Both the position numbers and the translations under genes were made by a program. Positions 23,480 to 33,587 of a stretch of 41,549 nt of DNA are shown here, in pieces. This DNA is from Chromera velia. Lineage: Eukaryota; Sar; Chromeraceae. The notes beneath the pieces are model-generated. The model was given only the letters and a program-made list of their open reading frames with translations. It ran no database searches and was not told the DNA's origin. The number at the start of each line of letters is the position of its first letter. Position 1 is the first letter of the stretch. The DNA lies in the NCBI GenBank assembly GCA_018398765.1, contig JAHBMJ010005204.1, forward strand, positions 7,309 through 48,857, written 5' to 3'.

Positions 23480-24168
23480 TAGAATTGATTCAAAAAAAAA
23501 ATTTGATTGATTGATTGATTAATTAGAATAATGATTAGAATAATGAATCGATCTCTTGATCCGATATACAATTTATAAATCCACTCGATTTGTTTGTCTA
23601 TAAAATCCAAAATTTTAACTTTATACAGTTTTTTTTACTGACATTAGTCACATTACTGTTTAATTTTCTGCACATGCACCCCTTCCTAATACCCCCTCAC
23701 TTTTTTAGTATCATATCATGATTCATGTATGGCCGGATAAACTTAGTCTGCTACTCAGTATATACGACGACTACTACTATATGCGCTATACTATACGTTA
23801 TCTATAGTAAGTTACATTGTCTCATAACCTAGCTCACAACATACTGGGATACGTTTTGCACATTATGCAGCACATATGAGATCATTAAGGATTATTAACT
23901 AGATTATTAAAGCTAGCACTCGCATACTAAAGCTAGATCATCTGACCTTTATCAGCCTAAGTTCTAGCAACCACTGCAGGCCAACCAGATTTAGTGACAG
24001 ACTATAATTTTCATGACTGCTTTCATGAGCGAGTTCACAATTTTTTTAGTAAATATTTCGATTATCAATCCACATACATGCTAACAAAGATGATATTGCC
24101 CAGATACTTCTGCTACTGCTAGTTGTGTGATGTTTTCCTTGACCGCTGCAGTACGTCAGCTTTCATTT
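23480..24168. other. AT-rich intergenic DNA, no feature seen
   Basis: Between element B and the URM1 stop codon I see no open frame with coding character, no RNA gene and no terminal repeats. Confidence 0.5.
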
Positions 24169-24776
24169 TTACCCTCCATGAAGCGTTGAGATAAACGATA
24201 CAGAGTCACCGTCTGACAGTTCAGTGGCTGGACCGCTCTCTATTTCCCAGTCAGTGTCGTTAATCAACACCAAGATACCCGGCCGTCTGCAATCAGTCAA
24301 AAAGGTTGCAGGGGCAGAATCCACCTTTTATGAGGTCCAATAGGCAGAATGTTAAGTCGAATGGCAAACACGGGAGCAAGAAAATCACTCCAGAGTCAGG
24401 GAAAGGGGCTCCCATCAGATGAAAGATTTCAAAGGAAGGAAACATTCATGAGCAGAAGTTCTCTTTTCAGATTCTCTCTCCGAATATCCCGGCCACCACC
24501 CTTCTCTCGTCTCCCCAAAAAGAAGACGGCGGCACAGGCAGAGAAACGCCAGACGAAGAAAGGAATGAGAGCGAATGGGAAGGGGGGGCAGATCTGTTGA
24601 CCCGAAAAGAATCAGAGAGAGGGAAGGCCAAAGAAGCAAGGAAAAGCCAAATGAGATAGAAACATGCACACAGACACGGATAGGGACAGCCAGAAAGACA
24701 CAAGTGAAAGGACGTATGACCACACACATAGGGGCAGCAAAAAAATCGAACATACAGCCGCAACGCTCTCTCTCTG

Positions 24777-24807
<31 letters not shown>

Positions 24808-24855
24808 NCTCCTTTTCTTCATGAACACAACAGACAGACAGACAGACAGACAGAC

Positions 24856-24895
<40 letters not shown>

Positions 24896-25704
24896 TATAT
24901 GTTTCTTCTTCTTCTCCCTCCGACAGACAGACAGACAGAGACAGAGACAGAGACAGAGACAGACAGACAGACAGACTGTATCGTCTTTTCTTTCACTTTT
25001 TCTCTTTCTTCATTCTCTTCTGTATGTTTCTCTTTCTCCCTTCTTTTCTTCATATACAGACCGACGGACACACGAACAGACTATATGTTTCTCCTTCTCC
25101 CTTCTTTTCTAAGACGTCCAGACTTTATGGTTTCTTTCCTTCCTCTTCTTCGTGAACACAACAGAAAAAAAGAAAGAAAGCAACAAACGGCAGGCGGACA
25201 GAAAGACAAAAACACAGAAACAGAAAGAAAGACAGCAAGAAGGAAAGAGAGAAGGCAATAGAGTGAGAAAGTGACAGCGAATCAACGACGAAAGAAACAA
25301 AGAAACAAACCCACAGGTTGTCTCCCAATGCAAACAGGTCGTGCCTCTCCTTTAGCATCTGGTCCCGGATGTGCACTATCAAATCAGCAACCGTCACCTC
25401 TGCATGCACATTAGCCAATCAGTCAAAACGATGCATTCAGGAGAGGAGCAGTGCGCGCAGAACGAGAAAGAAGGTGAGGAAGGATAGTGGCATGAGGCGG
25501 AGACGGAGACGGAGGAGACGGACGAACTTTGCTTTGTGCTCTCCAAGACCACCTCGTGCTTCTTCTGTTTGTCCACGAGCAGCTCCAGCCCACCACTGCA
25601 AGCAGATGAGGATTTGAGTGCAAAAATAGTCTTGGCGTTGCCCACACGTATGCAAAACCCATTGCCAGGTACGTGGCGGACCTGAATTCTACCGAGAGCT
25701 TCAT
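24169..25704 (-). CDS. URM1: Ubiquitin-related modifier URM1, 4 exons
   Basis: Exons 25704-25682, 25595-25528, 25399-25315 and 24286-24169 join in phase to give 97 residues, against about 100 for known Urm1. Family motifs run the full length: LSVEF and SGGLELL at the start, IRDQMLKER in the middle, then [15 protein letters not shown] and the C-terminal ISTLHGG followed directly by TAA. The terminal Gly-Gly is the residue pair activated by the E1-like Uba4/MOCS3. In known systems the thiocarboxylate carries sulfur for 2-thiolation of tRNA wobble uridine and can also be conjugated to proteins. It acts in the cytosol. Intron 3 (24287-25314) is filled with GTCT-type repeats and one ambiguous base. 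Confidence 0.96.
24811..25175 (-). repeat. (GTCT)n-linked purine-rich repeat copies in URM1 intron 3
   Basis: Read on the minus strand, several diverged copies of a unit containing GTTCATGAAGAAAAG, then GGGAGAAG-type purines, then ACATATAG, each run into (GTCT)n. Copies lie near 24811-24835, 24890-24935, 25040-25110 and 25125-25175. The same unit occurs in SFT2 intron 3 on the plus strand. Confidence 0.8.
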
Positions 25705-25942
25705 GTTAGAGAGATCGGGTTCAACAGCCTGTCATTCCCTCCTTCAGGTTGTGGCACTTCGGAAAGGATTCAGGCACACAAACTTCGCGCACTCGTTCCC
25801 TGGACAAACGATGCATCTTGCACACAAACGAATCACTTCGTTACACAGAAGGGAGGCGTGCAGAATTGTGCAAACTCTGCCTTCAAAAGCCGTCTACACG
25901 TGCGTGTACATGGCATATCCGCCGGGTTGCCAAAACGAAAAG

Positions 25943-26013
25943 TGCATCCGCCGGGAATCGAACCCGGGTCACATCGATGGCAACGATGTATTCTACCACT
26001 AGACCACGGATGC
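25943..26013 (-). tRNA. tRNA-Gly (GCC), copy 1
   Basis: The 71-base cloverleaf begins GCATCCG and ends CGGATGC plus discriminator A. The anticodon loop is TTGCCAT, anticodon GCC. The T-arm is GGGTTCGATTCCC. Internal promoters fit well: A box TGGTCTAGTGG and B box GGTTCGATTCC. A TTTT terminator follows the 3' end within a few bases. No intron. Confidence 0.95.
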
Positions 26014-26089
26014 CGCTGGGAAGCCAAAAAATGTTCCGGATTTAGTCAACTCTTGACAAGATCTACTCAAACGAATTTCTTGACAAAAG

Positions 26090-26160
26090 TGCATCTGCCG
26101 GGAATCGAACCCGGGTCACATCGATGGCAACGATGTATTCTACCACTAGACCACAGATGC
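26090..26160 (-). tRNA. tRNA-Gly (GCC), copy 2
   Basis: It is identical to copy 1 except for a paired change in the acceptor stem: GCATCTG with CAGATGC instead of GCATCCG with CGGATGC. The sixth pair therefore changes from C-G to T-A and the helix is kept. A and B boxes are intact and a TTTT follows the 3' end. It lies 76 bases upstream of copy 1 in the transcript sense. Confidence 0.95.
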
Positions 26161-26577
26161 TTGCGGCGCAGCGGCCGAAGTTCGAGCTTTGTGGTTGAGC
26201 AGAAAAGATGTTTTGAGGAGGGCACTCATGCACCGATACAGTCCGATCTTCAACAGCTTTCTATAGCCAACCACAAAAAACTTGCGACTCCCATCATTCA
26301 CGCTCTCTTTTCTGCTGCTGACCCCTTCTGTCCGGCTGACATGGTTTGATGAACACCATATGAACACCAGTAGACCAGACTTTCTAGCTTCTTTCCTCCT
26401 GTCCTCGGTCGGAGCTTTGTTGTAATCCCTCGCTGGCTGGCTGACTGAGTGGTTGGAACATCCGGCCGTCTCCTGTTGTCTGTTGCCAAAGTCGTCGAGC
26501 GAGATTGAAGGAACCCTCTTCGTTCGGCTGCGTGAGTCTCAAACATTAGCTCGGCAGCGTGAGATCCGTTTGCTGCC

Positions 26578-29500
26578 ATGTCATCGTCTAATAACTTTGA
26601 CAGCTTTGCTGCCAACCTGAACTTCTACCAGGCCCCCCCAGGCCAACCGACAGCAACAACAGGGCAGACCGCCTCTTCCAACAACCCCAATGCAAAGTTG
26701 ATGGGGTTCATGAATCCCTTCGCAGGAGGGGGGGAGAGTCCGACGAATGCCGCGAACGAGGCGGGAGAACCTGAGGAGACCCAGGGCCTCGTTGGCATGG
26801 CACAGAAGGGAATTGCAAAGGCAGCAGCGGGGCTGGGGAACATGGGAGAACGGGCACGAAACATGGCGACAGGGGCGAGCGGGGCAGTGGAGGAGGCCAG
26901 CATGACACAGACCCGACTCATCATGTTCGCAGTTGGAGCAGCCGTGGGGTCCTTGTTCATGTTTCTTGCCTTCATGTTTCTCCCAATGTCAGTCAGTCAG
27001 CCAAGCCGGCAAGCAGTGAGGTAACCTCGATCTGCTTTGTCTTCTCCCGCCCCCTGCTGTCAATCTCCTTCGCCCGACTCCTTCCGAGAAACTCTCATGC
27101 ATTCGGCACGTCCTTCTCTCTAGTGTCCTTCCCCTTCTCTGTCTGGAGCATATGTGTGTCCGTGGCCATGCGGTGCGTTCCATCTGAAATCTCATCCGAC
27201 GCTCTCCGGGTGTCTCTGTTCTCGTACCCCCCCTCCTCTCTGTCTTGATCGTGTGTCTGTGGGCGCCTGTCCCTTGCTTTTGCTCCCCTCCCCAAGGCAA
27301 AGCGTATGGTTTGCAATTCGTTTGACTGTGCGCTTGTTTGCCCATGGCACTCTTCTCCCTCTCTCCCTCTTCCCTTTTCGTTCTCTTTCTCGTGAGCTCT
27401 GCTGCCAACTTCCCCCCAAGCAGCTTGTTAGGCTCTGTGCCTTGGCTCTTTGTTGGGACACAGCGTATGCAAGAGCGTGCGTGATGGTGTAAGGGCCTGA
27501 CAATGTGCGTGCGAGCAGGCACTTCTGCTTTCCTGCCCCCATTCTTGGTTCGTTTTTTTGCTACATGGATATGCCTTTCTCTTGTGCTAGCTTGCTTTCT
27601 TACGTTTGCTCCTTACTGTTGCATGTAACTGCCTTCCTGCAGGCTTGTGATTGCACCCTCTAAATTTGCCCTTCTGTTCACCTCGGGTTCTTTGTGCTTT
27701 ATGGTGTCCATCGCGTCCCTCAAGGGACACCGCGCCTTCCTCTCACACATGATCTCTCGAGAAAGGTCAGTGGGCAGGCAGGTGGGGAGAGTCAGGGCGC
27801 AGGCAGGCACTGGAAATTGGAGGGGAGTTCACTAGAGCAGTGTGTCAGCTTGCAACAACACCTGCCCAGTCAGAAAGGGCTCCGAGAGATACTCAAGGCC
27901 ACCTAGGTGACTCTGGAGGGGGGTATTTGGAGGGGCGGCCATCCTTCATTCTCTTTTTTTCTCTTTTCCCTCGGAGTTGTCCTCATTGACGCTCTCCGCT
28001 CCTCTCGTCCCATTTGTCTCTACTTTCTATTGTCACCCCTGACACTTTTGCTCGCTCTCGCTCTCACTCTCTCAGTCACTAACTCACTGACTTCCGTGCT
28101 TTGCCTGCATGTCCTATGCGTACGTTTATGAACTCCTGGCTGCATGGCCGGATGCATGCGCGTTGTCGAAAGGATGGTCAGATTGACGGACAAATAATTA
28201 TGCGGCAGGATGGGCGTGGAGTTCCTGAAAGTGACCCCAAAAGCAGCAGCAGGGCGCCGGAGAAATTTTGCTTTCTAGGCCCCTCTCGCGGAATGCGTCA
28301 GAGGGAGTCATGGAATCCGGGGGGATGGATGGATGGATGGATGGAAGGATAGATGGATGGGTGGATAGATGGATGGATGGATGGATGGGTGGATGGGTGG
28401 ATGGATGGATAGATGGATGGATGGATGGATGGATAGACAGATGGATGGATGGATAGATGGACGGATAGATGGATGGGTGGATAGATGGAAGGATAGATGG
28501 ATGGATAGATGGATGGGTGGATGGATGGATGGATAGATAGATGGATGGATAGATGGATGGGTGGATGGATGGATAGATGTATGGATGGATGAATGGATGG
28601 ATGGATGGATGGATGGATGGATAGATGGATGAATGGATGGATGGATGCATGATGGCATGCATGGATCGGTGCTTGCATGCAGGCTTCCGTTCAGTACTTG
28701 CTACGTCCTGTCCCTCGGCCTCACTTTGTGGTCTACTCTCTACGCACGGTCGTATCTTTTGGTGGGTCTCCGTCTGTCTCTTTCTCTTTCTGCCTGTGTC
28801 TGTCTGTCTATCTGTCTGTCGGGAAAAGTGAAGTGAAGAAAAGACGATATAGTCTGTCTGCCTGTCTGCTAGCCTGTCTGTCTGTCTGTCTGTCTGTCTG
28901 TCGGAAAAAGTGAAGTGAAGAAAAGACGATATAGTCTGTCTGTCTGTCTGCTAGCCTGTCTGTCTGTCTGTCTGTCTGTCGGGAAAAGTGAAGTGAAGAA
29001 AAGACGATATAGTCTGTCTGTCTGCCTATCTGCTAGCCTGTCTGTCTGTCTGTCTGTCGGAAAAAGTGAAGTGAAGAAAAGACGATACAGTCTGCCTGTC
29101 TGCTAGCCTGTCTGTCTGTCTGTCGGAAAAAGTGAAGTGAAGAAAAGACGATATAGTCTGTCTGTCTGCCTGTCTGCTAGCCTGTCTGTCTGTCTGTCTG
29201 TCTGTCGGAAAAAGTGAAGTGAAGAAAAGACGATATAGTCTGTCTGTCTGCCTGTCTGCTAGCCTGTCTGTCTGTCTGTCTGTCTGTGGTTGAACGGTTG
29301 GTTCCGGCGTCTCCTCGTTTGGCTTTCCCACAATCCGAACGGGAAGATTTGGAGCCATCGGGATCACCGACCGTACGTCCCACCCCCTCCTGGCTTCCCA
29401 GGGAACCCAATTTTTCCACCAGCGCAAAGGATCCCTGCAGCTTCCCCTGACGAAGAAAATAGTAACAATAGAATTCCAGCCCCATCTCCCAGCCGCGCAG

Positions 29501-30610
29501 TCCCCCACAATAGAAACGATGACGAGGAATGGAAGTGTCCAAAATGTAAAGCGACCTTCTCAAGCGAACGAGGTCTGACGACCCACCAAACCCACCCCAA
29601 CGGAAAGAAGAGGTGCAAAGAGAACATCCAAGCAGCAGCAGTACTTCACGAGCCCCCTCCCCCCGCCCCCGCCCCCGCCCCCGCCCCCCCGCAGTCTTCT
29701 TCATCTTCCAATCCGGACCCGAACCCTCCCCTCCCACCTCCCTCCCTTCCCTCTTCTTCTTCCTCCTCTTCGTCGTCCTCCTCCTCCTCCTCAGCTATCG
29801 CAGCAGCATTGCCGAATCCTCCGGCTTCCCCCGAAGACCCTCCCCCTGAAGCCCCACCATTATCGCAACCCCCCTGGAGAAGGTCGTCACCAGGAAAATC
29901 AAGAAGGCTGCACCGAACAGAAGAGAACGAGCCAGAGCCAGATGCAGCCGCCGCCCCCGATCCCATGCCAGCCCCCGTCTCCGCCCCAGCCGCAGAACCC
30001 AATTCCGCCTCGGCTTCTGCTTCTGCTTCTAGCGACATCCCCCACCGAGCTTCCACGCATGACCAAGAGCATCAAAACCCGTCCCCTTCAGAACCGGAAT
30101 CCTGAGAGAGAGAAGAGGTTCTGGAGAAGGTTTTCGGCCCCACCAGCACCGTCGCTCTTTCGGTATGGGACTTTGAGAGTTTCGTTACCGCCGAAAGAGT
30201 CCTCCCGCAAGATACGAAGACACAGCATCAGAAGAATCCCCCTCCGCAGGGACGCCCCCCCACCCCCCCACCCCTGTCTAAAGACCATGACGGTGCCGGT
30301 CCCCACGTGCAGTTTTCTTTTTGTCTTTTTTCTTTTTTTCTTTTTCCTTTTTTATTTGTTAAGTTTTCTTGTCCTGTATTTGTTTCTCTTCCTTGTCTTG
30401 AGTGGAAGCAGCAGAGGAGTAGCGTGTGAAACCAGTGATCACGTGAAAGTATGTCGGGAGGTGGAGAGGCAAGGGGCGCTTAACTCTCACCTTTCGGGCC
30501 CCCTGCCCACGTTGTTTGATTGTTGGTGCTGTTCTTTTGTCTTTGTTCTTTCTTTCTTTTTGTCTGTTGTGTTCATGAAGAAAAGAAGGGAGAAGAAGAA
30601 GAAACATATA

Positions 30611-30642
<32 letters not shown>

Positions 30643-31740
30643 GAAACATATAGTCTGTCTGTCTGTCTGTCTGTCCGTCCGTCCATTCGTCTGTCTGTCT
30701 GTCTGTCTGTCTGTCTGTTGTGTTCATGAAGAAAAGAAGGGAGAAGAAGAAACATATAGTCTGTCTTTGATTATTTCTTTCTTCTTTGTCTGTTGTCTTC
30801 GTAAAGAGAAGGAGGGAAACAGAAAGCACCATAAAGTTTGTCTGTCTTTTTGTCAGTCAGACTGTTGACACGTGTTTCCTTCCGTTTCTTTTTTCTTTCT
30901 AAGTGTTCGTGCGATGTCCAGACGCACGAACAGAAAGGCAAGCAGAACAAATGAGAGAGATACACGCTGACACACATCACACGAGAAGACTGAGTGGGGG
31001 CCGAAAAATACATCGGGGCTCTTAAAGAAATGGGGAAATGGGCAGAAAGGGCAGTGAAACGCGCAGAACGCAAAGCATCCAAATACCCAAATACGCCTAT
31101 CCACCACCGCTTTTGACTGTCCCGCTCCTTTCCTGTCGCACCGGGACGGGCTAGGGGTCAGTGATCTATTTATTGCCTTCATTCCCTCTTCTGCTGCCGT
31201 CTCTCCTTTTTTTCCAACATCTTTCCTTCCTGCCGCTGTCTCTTGCAGACTCTTCTCTTCTCCCTCCTTCAACTCATCTCGTTGGCATATTTTATGATGA
31301 GTTATCTTCCAGGTCGGTCGGTCGGTCAGTTCCATCAATTTGCATTTTTTGAGTGCATGAATTCGTGCGCGGACAAAGTTCCTCCCCCCCCATCGGGGAT
31401 TCTTCTCTTCAAAGGGATCCCTTGCAGCTCTTTGAATTGTCCTTGATCAGCTTCTGGATGCTCCGGACGTCCCTCACTCCCCTCCGGAGGTTGCGCGTTT
31501 GTGCCCTCTGGCTGCTGTCTAATGTGCCTCTCTGCACTTCTCTGTTTTCCTTTTCGACTGCCCTTTTTACATGTCAATCAGTGACACACCTTCATCGGCT
31601 GAAACCTAAACACGAATTTAAATTGCGTGTCTGCAGGGGGTACACGGACTTTAAACTTTCTGGGGGGCATGTGCTGGGGGTTCATCTCAAAGCTCATCAC
31701 AGGAAGGTCTGGATCACAAGGGACCCCCTTGCCCTTGTAA
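26578..31740 (+). CDS. SFT2-family Golgi/endosome membrane protein, 5 exons
   Basis: Exons 26578-26987, 27643-27765, 28683-28761, 31249-31312 and 31637-31740 join in phase to give 259 residues. A cytosolic N-terminus of about 112 residues (Asn, Gly and Ala-rich) precedes four transmembrane helices, the SFT2 layout. Helix 1 is in [19 protein letters not shown]. Helix 2 follows [12 protein letters not shown], the family's KFALLFTxG motif. Helix 3 follows [15 protein letters not shown]. Helix 4 is [20 protein letters not shown] and leads into the conserved Pro-Gly-Gly made across the last splice junction. Yeast Sft2 acts with syntaxin in endosome-to-Golgi vesicle fusion. Intron 3 is 2.5 kb and holds satellites and a zinc-finger frame. 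An exon 1 donor at 27022 is possible but breaks the helix 1-2 spacing. Confidence 0.93.
28321..28660. repeat. (GGAT)n microsatellite in SFT2 intron 2
   Basis: About 340 bases of GGAT with occasional GGGT, AGAT or GAAT variants end only about 20 bases before the acceptor of exon 3. Open frames through it are repeat artefacts. Confidence 0.97.
28819..29287 (+). repeat. Six-copy variable-length minisatellite in SFT2 intron 3
   Basis: Each unit of about 65-83 bases has a constant core (CGGAAAAAGTGAAGTGAAGA, then AAAGACGATATAG, then TCTGTC, then CTGCTAGCC) and a variable number of GTCT units. The core resembles the purine-rich unit repeated at 30561-30765. Confidence 0.95.
29290..30105 (+). pseudogene. 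C2H2-type zinc-finger frame without ATG, inside SFT2 intron 3
   Basis: A frame of about 270 codons opens at the edge of the (GTCT)n array and contains one finger-like module ([20 protein letters not shown], then QTH). This is followed by long Pro-, Ser- and Ala-rich low-complexity sequence. There is no ATG before the finger. After the TGA at 30103-30105 the same frame remains open to about 30420 with ordinary composition ([22 protein letters not shown]), so the stop looks secondary. A single N-terminal finger of this kind occurs in R2/NeSL-type non-LTR retrotransposons, but no reverse transcriptase is present in the window, so that link is inference. It could equally be an inserted gene fragment. 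Confidence 0.4.
30561..30845 (+). repeat. (GTCT)n-linked purine-rich repeat copies in SFT2 intron 3
   Basis: Two close copies of GTTCATGAAGAAAAGAAGGG with a following AGAAGAA and ACATATAG (30561-30612 and 30713-30765), one truncated copy (30643-30654) and one diverged copy (30789-30845) alternate with (GTCT)n. They have the same sense as the host gene. Confidence 0.85.
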
Positions 31741-32297
31741 AGGGGGGGGGGGAAGAGGGGGAGAATTCAATGAGAAGAAGCATCGCTCGACAAGGGGTGT
31801 TTCGAGGGGTCACCGTGGTTGCCCGGTATGTCCAGATGCGGAAAGCTCTCGGGAAAAGCTTTCTTTCGAGATGCCATTTCCTTCAAAGAGATCTTCAAAA
31901 TACATAGTTGCTAACGTGTTGTTAATTCTAGGTGTTGTTATCAATGATAATAATGATGATGATGATCGAGGTTAAAGCCTAGGAATTTAGCCTAGGTTAA
32001 AGCCAGCGAGCTACTAGGCACTAGACTAGGCAAGTCATAAACTTGGCATACTAAAGGATTGATTGTACAGGATTACATTATGTTCGGGGCCGGAGCTCTA
32101 GACCTGCGTGCCAGTTATCTGACGTCCGCCTTACACCATATATTCATGCACATTACTCCACACCGTGCACGCATACATATAATGACACATCTCATCATGA
32201 CACATGAATTTCTTACTTTGCACTTCAAACTTCAAAACCATTCCTACTGCCAACAAACATGGATGTAGTTGAATTACGGTCCCGGAATAATATTAAG
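31741..32297. other. 3' flank of SFT2 and AT-rich DNA
   Basis: A reading frame overlapping SFT2 exon 5 continues to about 31905 but is not coding. The rest is AT-rich with short direct repeats (ATGATGATG, CCTAGG-TTAAAGCC). No gene was recognised. Confidence 0.45.
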
Positions 32298-32827
32298 TTA
32301 TGCTTGATTTTCTTTGACGAAGTACGAGTAAAAGACAGAGTGACAGGAGGCAGGGGTGGAGCGATAACATGCATCCTCTATTACTTTTGCGACCATATGC
32401 CTACGTGCAGGGCCTGTCTCTTTTGCTCTTTTCATCTGATACAGCATACCGATCAGATCTTCTACCTTGGAACGCGGCTCTCTATTTCCTTTCCCTTTCT
32501 CTTCTTTGTTGTGGACTTCTGCGAGCTGTTCGGCAGTCACATCTCGAAAAGCATCCTTAAGTTCCTCTTTACATCTCCCCCACACTCTTCGTCTCATCAA
32601 GATTCTTTTTATGAGTGTGTTCACATGGTAGTCTGCTTCGTTGACCAAAAAGGTGAACAGGGCCATTTTATCGATTTTCCCATCCCCTTCTGACTTTCTT
32701 ACCCGCTTTGCTCTTTTATTCCTCTCGTCTGTCCACGCTTGTACCAGATAGCCAATGCATTGAATTTCCTCCCTTTCCCATTCATGCACTAGGCATTCTG
32801 TGAGCACGTGGACCTCATCCTCGAGGA
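32298..32827 (-). CDS. Hypothetical terminal exon
   Basis: A minus-strand frame of about 176 codons follows a TTTTTCAG acceptor at 32830-32828 and ends at TAA 32298. It is charged and helix-rich (VLTECLVHEWEREE, DAFRDVTAEQLAEVH) with normal composition and no recognised domain. No ATG occurs before about residue 60, which supports its being a downstream exon. The acceptor lies immediately beyond a 165-bp repeat copy. Upstream exons were not identified; the broken frame at 33588-35210 is on the same strand. Confidence 0.4.
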
Positions 32828-32834
32828 CTGAAAA

Positions 32835-32999
32835 ACCGAAAAGTACCAAAAAGTTTCGTGGTGTGTACTCAGTTCTAGGTTAGAGACGAGAGATTGTACG
32901 ATGGAGTCAGTTTTACATAGGAGTTGATTGTTCCTACTTTAGAGATTCTGTCTGTTCTGCCTCACTTTGTACTTCTGTACTTTGATTGATCAGACTTTT
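32835..32999. repeat. 165-bp dispersed direct repeat, copy 1
   Basis: It starts ACCGAAAAGT and ends GATCAGACTTTT. It is equal in length to the copy at 35306-35470 and differs from it at about 10 positions (roughly 94% identity by eye). Together they bracket about 2.3 kb. Confidence 0.92.
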
Positions 33000-33353
33000 C
33001 CTGTCTGATTCAAATGTATGCATACACTTTGATCAATTTATATTTGAGACTTATCCGGTTGGTTACATAATGCGCCTGGCTTGATTCTTCTGATTTCGCT
33101 CTGCATGCGCGCGTTCTCCCGTGCTTTGGTTAATCAGTCAGTCAGGCGGCGGCGGAACACTGAGATATCAGACCCAACAGGGCCGAACTTCTCACACACA
33201 CCCTGTCCCGACGACGTCTGATTTCTTCTGTTGTTCTTGTCTCTGTATGCAAGACTTTATACGTTTGTGAGCAAAGAACAATATCCTTTTAGAGAGGAAT
33301 CTTATCATCTCAATGCCATATCAACTTGTAGTGTATTTATCTGTCTGTCTGTT

Positions 33354-33396
<43 letters not shown>

Positions 33397-33587
33397 GTCT
33401 GTCTGTCTGTCTAACTCCTCCTCAGTCCCTATTTGAGTCTTTGTCCATCCGTAGGCTCTTGAGTCAGTGAAGTCTTCTTCGACCTTGGTTCTTTGCTTTC
33501 AAGCTTCTGGCTGATCCGGCCAAAGAGGCTCTTGCTTTCTCTCTCTCCTCTTTCCTCTTTTTGCCTTTTTCCTTCACACCCCCTTCC

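Noticed and set aside
24349-24600. An 83-codon plus-strand frame
   Set aside because: It lies inside URM1 intron 3 on the opposite strand, is basic low-complexity and has no splice or family support.
24169-26160. Functional pairing of URM1 with adjacent tRNA genes
   Set aside because: Urm1-dependent thiolation acts on tRNAs with wobble uridine (Lys, Glu, Gln), not Gly-GCC, so the proximity is probably chance.
28198-28678. Overlapping open frames of His-Pro-Ser-Ile repeats or Gly-Trp-Met-Asp repeats
   Set aside because: They are direct translations of the (GGAT)n microsatellite on both strands.
28819-29287. Regularly spaced repeats resembling a CRISPR array
   Set aside because: The spacers are variable (GTCT)n, not unique sequence, and the context is an intron of a nuclear eukaryotic gene. 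It is a minisatellite.
4131-30105. Nuclear reassignment of TGA as a sense codon
   Set aside because: The START-domain gene and other frames use TGA as a natural terminator, and only two in-frame cases were seen.
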